Part shown: positions 47,939 through 50,470 of the stretch, one piece after another | How the letters are laid out: each line of letters starts with the position of its first letter | Numbering within the stretch: position 1 is the stretch's first letter | Source of the DNA: CAYVBE01 sp964448935 | Lineage (GTDB): Bacteria; Planctomycetota; Brocadiia; SM23-32 | Direction of reading: 5' to 3' | Assembly: GCA_964448935.1 (NCBI GenBank) | Contig: CAYVBE010000008.1 | Span: 1 to 50,470 of the forward strand | Length of the DNA: 50,470 nt | Translations under genes and position numbers: made by a program | The notes under the pieces: model-generated | What the model was told of the DNA's origin: nothing | What the model saw: the letters and a program-made list of their open reading frames with translations, nothing else | The model's database searches: none

Positions 47939-50470
47939 TCACCTACGGAGCACGTAATAGAAGCAGTCCGGCAGCAGTTTGATCTGCAGGCGACCGGCTG
48001 AGCCCCGGGGAAGCTTCTGCCGCCGGTAGCCGCTGGCATTCAGCGCAACCACTTCCAGTTCGGCGGCATCCGGTCGCTCGATCGTCACCGTGCCTTCCAT
48101 CCGACGGACCATGATGGGCGGCCTGCCCACATCGGTGATGTGCAACGCTTTGACCGTCTCGCCGTCCTTGTCCTTTGTGCTCACGGGCGAGGTGCGGTAC
48201 CCGTAGTTCCTGTCCTCACTCATCACCTGCAGCAGCATGCGGCGCGAGCGGGAAAGGGGGTCACCGTCCATGGACACCAGCAGGACGGCGCCGTACTCGT
48301 TGTCCACACTGACGCCCATCAGATCGGTCTTCCGAGGGCCCGCTTCCCGCAGGAACCCGACGACCCCCTGAGCGCAGGGCGCGTTGATGGTCAACAGGCC
48401 GGCGTCCCAGTCCCATACGAGTTCGCCGTTGGCGCTGCGGATGAGCTTTCGGCCCCGGTCTATGAAAGGCCGGAGGTCCATGATCCGGGATGGACCGGGC
48501 TCCGGGGCAATCTCCCGCACCACCTTCCCCACGTAATAGGCAAGGGGGTCCACCTTCCCGATTTTCTCCGTCTCCACGCGCTGACCTTCCGGAATGTTGG
48601 CACGTGTCATCTCGTCCAGCCCCTCGGCCTCCGTCACCGCGGCGCCTTTCAGCGCGTAAAGGTCAGCGAGCTTCAGCGCTTCCCGGACGACGACCGGCCC
48701 TTCCTGAATGTAACATTTACGGAAGATAAGGGAGGTCGCGGGGAACTGGCCCAGGTGTGTCGGCACGTCCAGGGACCACCGCCCGTGCGACTGGCGCCAG
48801 TAGATGGAACCCGCGAAGTGCGTGAATGCATCCGTGCCCTGCACAAGCCCGTAGACGGCGGTCAGCGGGATCCAGTCCGTGCGGAACCTGTTCGGCAGGG
48901 GCGACTTGGGCTCGGAGATAACGTGCGTCTTCCCCGAGTACTGGGTATCGGTCAGCGGCGTGCCCTCGGGGTCGCGCAGGGGGGAGAGGTCCTGGTAGAC
49001 GTCGCCGACGTTCAGCGCCCAGCTCCGGGCGAGCTTGATCGGACCCTTGTACCAGCCGACCCCGTGGCGGTCCATCACATCGCATACGGCGTTGGCGTAT
49101 TTGTCGAGCGGCCCGAGGGTCCTCGGCATGGCGGTCTTCCAGTTACCGCCGTTGACCAGCCCGCGGAAACCGAGGTCCTCCTTCAGATAGCGCTGGAAAC
49201 CGCCCAGAACATCCCGCAGGTCTTCGGTCATAAAGCGGGCCTGGTCGAGATAACGCTGACGGCCCTCCCGGTGATCCGATCGAAGCGCCCAGGAGGGGAA
49301 GAGCCCGACGCGCCCGGCCTCAAAGGCATCCCCCTCAACCTCCGGACATCCCTCCCCCCACGCCTCTCGCGCCTTCTGCAGCGAGCCGTACCGCTCCACC
49401 AGCCAGTTGCCGAAACGCTTCTCCAGCACCCGGATCACAGGTCCCGGGATGTTCTTGTACGGGACGAAGGTGTACCAGAAGTAATTGTCCTCGTTGACAA
49501 GCTGCACGATGGCGATCGTCTGGTCCCCCGCATTGCGCAGGCCGGTATAGGGGTTCTGTGCGTCCAGCAGCCGCTTGACCCAGCTCCTCCATATCTGATG
49601 CCCGCGGGGGTGGATGAACTGGAAATGCGTCGCAGTGGCCCCGGGCCGATAGCCGGGCAGATTCATCTCCCGCGTGACGGTGAAGAAGTGGTCGTAGTAG
49701 GTGTTGAGCATCAGGTAAATGCCCTGCCCCTTGAGCGCGGCTACGAAGTAATTGAAGTGGTCCATGTAGTCATCGCTGATGGCCAGGGGCTCGCCCTGGA
49801 CGCCGCCGTGGAAACGCCCGTGCAGCCGCACCATGTTGCAGCCGTATTTGGCCATGCGGCGCGCAAAGTGGTCCACCATGGATTTGCTCTGGAGCACAAC
49901 GCCGCTGCCGATGCACGGTCCCCAGAACTTGACAGGCTCCCCGTCCTTCTCGAAGACGAAGTCGGTTCCCGAGGCCCGCAGGTAGCCCTTCTCGCCGGCG
50001 TAACGATGGTTAAGCGAGCGCAGGTCCATGACGGCGGAGTCATCGAACGGGTCGGGCGGAGGTTCGAAGGGAAACCAGCCGTCCTCCGTGCGGCCGTATG
50101 TCTCGCCCGGTCGAAGCTTTCCGCGTGGAAAGAAGGCGCCTTCGGACAGCACGAAGCAGTCGAAGGCGATGGCACTCGCGCCCCGGGGGATGGGTTTGAC
50201 GCTTTCGGGGGCCACCGGCACGCTCGGCGAGGTCACGCTGGCGCTCTTGCCGCCCCAGGTCCCGTCTTTGCTCAGGTAGATCGTGCAAAAGACTCCGGCC
50301 ATGGACGGGCCTTCGTTGACCACCTTCAGGTGGAACGTGTGCCGGCCGCTGCCCTTGACCTCGGGGTAAGGGGACCCCGGGGAGACCACACCGCCATAGG
50401 AGCCGCCGCCTTTCTTCCAGCTCAGGTCGCAGCAGAGTTTGGTTTTCTGCTCAATGCCCCGGTAATCTAG
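47939..50470 (-). CDS. Glycoside-hydrolase-like protein, 5' end beyond the window
   Basis: At least 843 residues, open through position 50470, so the true N-terminus lies to the right of the window. A beta-sandwich-like region (HTFHLKVVNEG, KPIPRGASAI) precedes a TIM-barrel part starting near FEKDGEPVKFWGPCIGSG, with MAKYGCNMVRLHGRFHGG and IAIVQLVNEDNYFW; the NED segment resembles the acid/base glutamate strand (NE) of clan A glycosidases. A C-terminal beta-rich part follows. It is probably exported, but the signal region is not visible. Family assignment (GH5- or GH42-like) is uncertain. It is convergent with the Gfo/Idh gene. Confidence 0.7.
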   Translation of the reverse strand, partial: LDYRGIEQKTKLCCDLSWKKGGGSYGGVVSPGSPYPEVKGSGRHTFHLKVVNEGPSMAGVFCTIYLSKDGTWGGKSASVTSPSVPVAPESVKPIPRGASAIAFDCFVLSEGAFFPRGKLRPGETYGRTEDGWFPFEPPPDPFDDSAVMDLRSLNHRYAGEKGYLRASGTDFVFEKDGEPVKFWGPCIGSGVVLQSKSMVDHFARRMAKYGCNMVRLHGRFHGGVQGEPLAISDDYMDHFNYFVAALKGQGIYLMLNTYYDHFFTVTREMNLPGYRPGATATHFQFIHPRGHQIWRSWVKRLLDAQNPYTGLRNAGDQTIAIVQLVNEDNYFWYTFVPYKNIPGPVIRVLEKRFGNWLVERYGSLQKAREAWGEGCPEVEGDAFEAGRVGLFPSWALRSDHREGRQRYLDQARFMTEDLRDVLGGFQRYLKEDLGFRGLVNGGNWKTAMPRTLGPLDKYANAVCDVMDRHGVGWYKGPIKLARSWALNVGDVYQDLSPLRDPEGTPLTDTQYSGKTHVISEPKSPLPNRFRTDWIPLTAVYGLVQGTDAFTHFAGSIYWRQSHGRWSLDVPTHLGQFPATSLIFRKCYIQEGPVVVREALKLADLYALKGAAVTEAEGLDEMTRANIPEGQRVETEKIGKVDPLAYYVGKVVREIAPEPGPSRIMDLRPFIDRGRKLIRSANGELVWDWDAGLLTINAPCAQGVVGFLREAGPRKTDLMGVSVDNEYGAVLLVSMDGDPLSRSRRMLLQVMSEDRNYGYRTSPVSTKDKDGETVKALHITDVGRPPIMVRRMEGTVTIERPDAAELEVVALNASGYRRQKLPRGSAGRLQIKLLPDCFYYVLRR

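Noticed and set aside
48140..50470. 776-residue plus-strand open frame reaching the window end
   Set aside because: Antisense to the glycosidase-like gene, whose frame contains plausible structural segments such as MAKYGCNMVRLHGRF. The plus frame has shadow composition.

Overview
This is a GC-rich bacterial chromosome segment, probably from a draft or metagenome-derived assembly, because a run of exactly 100 N (22614-22713) sits inside a gene. Start sites carry Shine-Dalgarno sequences, and several promoters fit the TTGAC(A/G)-N16-18-TAnnnT housekeeping pattern. The content is several Gfo/Idh/MocA dehydrogenases, sugar isomerase/epimerase TIM barrels, uroporphyrinogen-decarboxylase-like proteins, a 2-oxoacid:ferredoxin oxidoreductase and secreted glycosidases. 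This mix resembles the Planctomycetota/Verrucomicrobiota/Kiritimatiellota group or similar polysaccharide degraders. The lineage is an inference; there is no rRNA in the window.

Left part (1-11 kb): a LarA-type racemase, a tRNA Thr-Tyr-Gly cluster with its own promoter, an MFS transporter, a two-gene XRE/ImmA-protease plus PIN-nuclease module, a second MFS transporter overlapping an acyltransferase gene, a GH62-like arabinofuranosidase, a YbaK deacylase, and a PflX-like radical SAM protein divergent from xseB-nadK.

Central part (11-26 kb): nadK runs into a four-subunit 2-oxoacid:ferredoxin oxidoreductase. On the minus strand, thiC, nadA and a BadF-type activator follow one another. An ABC exporter is translationally coupled to a tiny membrane protein. 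After these come a rubrerythrin-like protein, RicT, small membrane proteins flanking the assembly gap, RsmE and a beta-CASP nuclease. The stretch 25.4-26.2 kb is degraded: a small ORF, a likely frameshifted ORF and what looks like an insertion-sequence terminus.

Right part (26-50 kb): three consecutive URO-D-superfamily genes and a methyltransferase precede tldD/tldE. A four-helix-bundle gene follows, bracketed by inverted nonameric GTGGAC repeats, and then a lipoprotein MsrA-MsrB fusion. The largest coherent unit is a minus-strand run of eight tightly packed genes (44728 down to 34939): DeoR regulator, class I aldolase, class III aminotransferase, Gfo/Idh dehydrogenase, fucose/arabinose-isomerase-like protein, FGGY kinase, amidohydrolase, and a Gfo/Idh-GNAT fusion. 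Its promoter contains a perfect 7-bp inverted repeat between -35 and -10, consistent with DeoR autoregulation. Isomerase, kinase and aldolase form a complete sugar-catabolic core with an unidentified substrate. A second small unit (TIM-barrel epimerase plus Gfo/Idh), a divergent Gfo/Idh gene and a partial large glycosidase-like gene close the window.

The best candidates for something undescribed are the eight-gene sugar locus with its acetyltransferase fusion, the XRE-ImmA/PIN module, and the repeat-bracketed four-helix-bundle gene.
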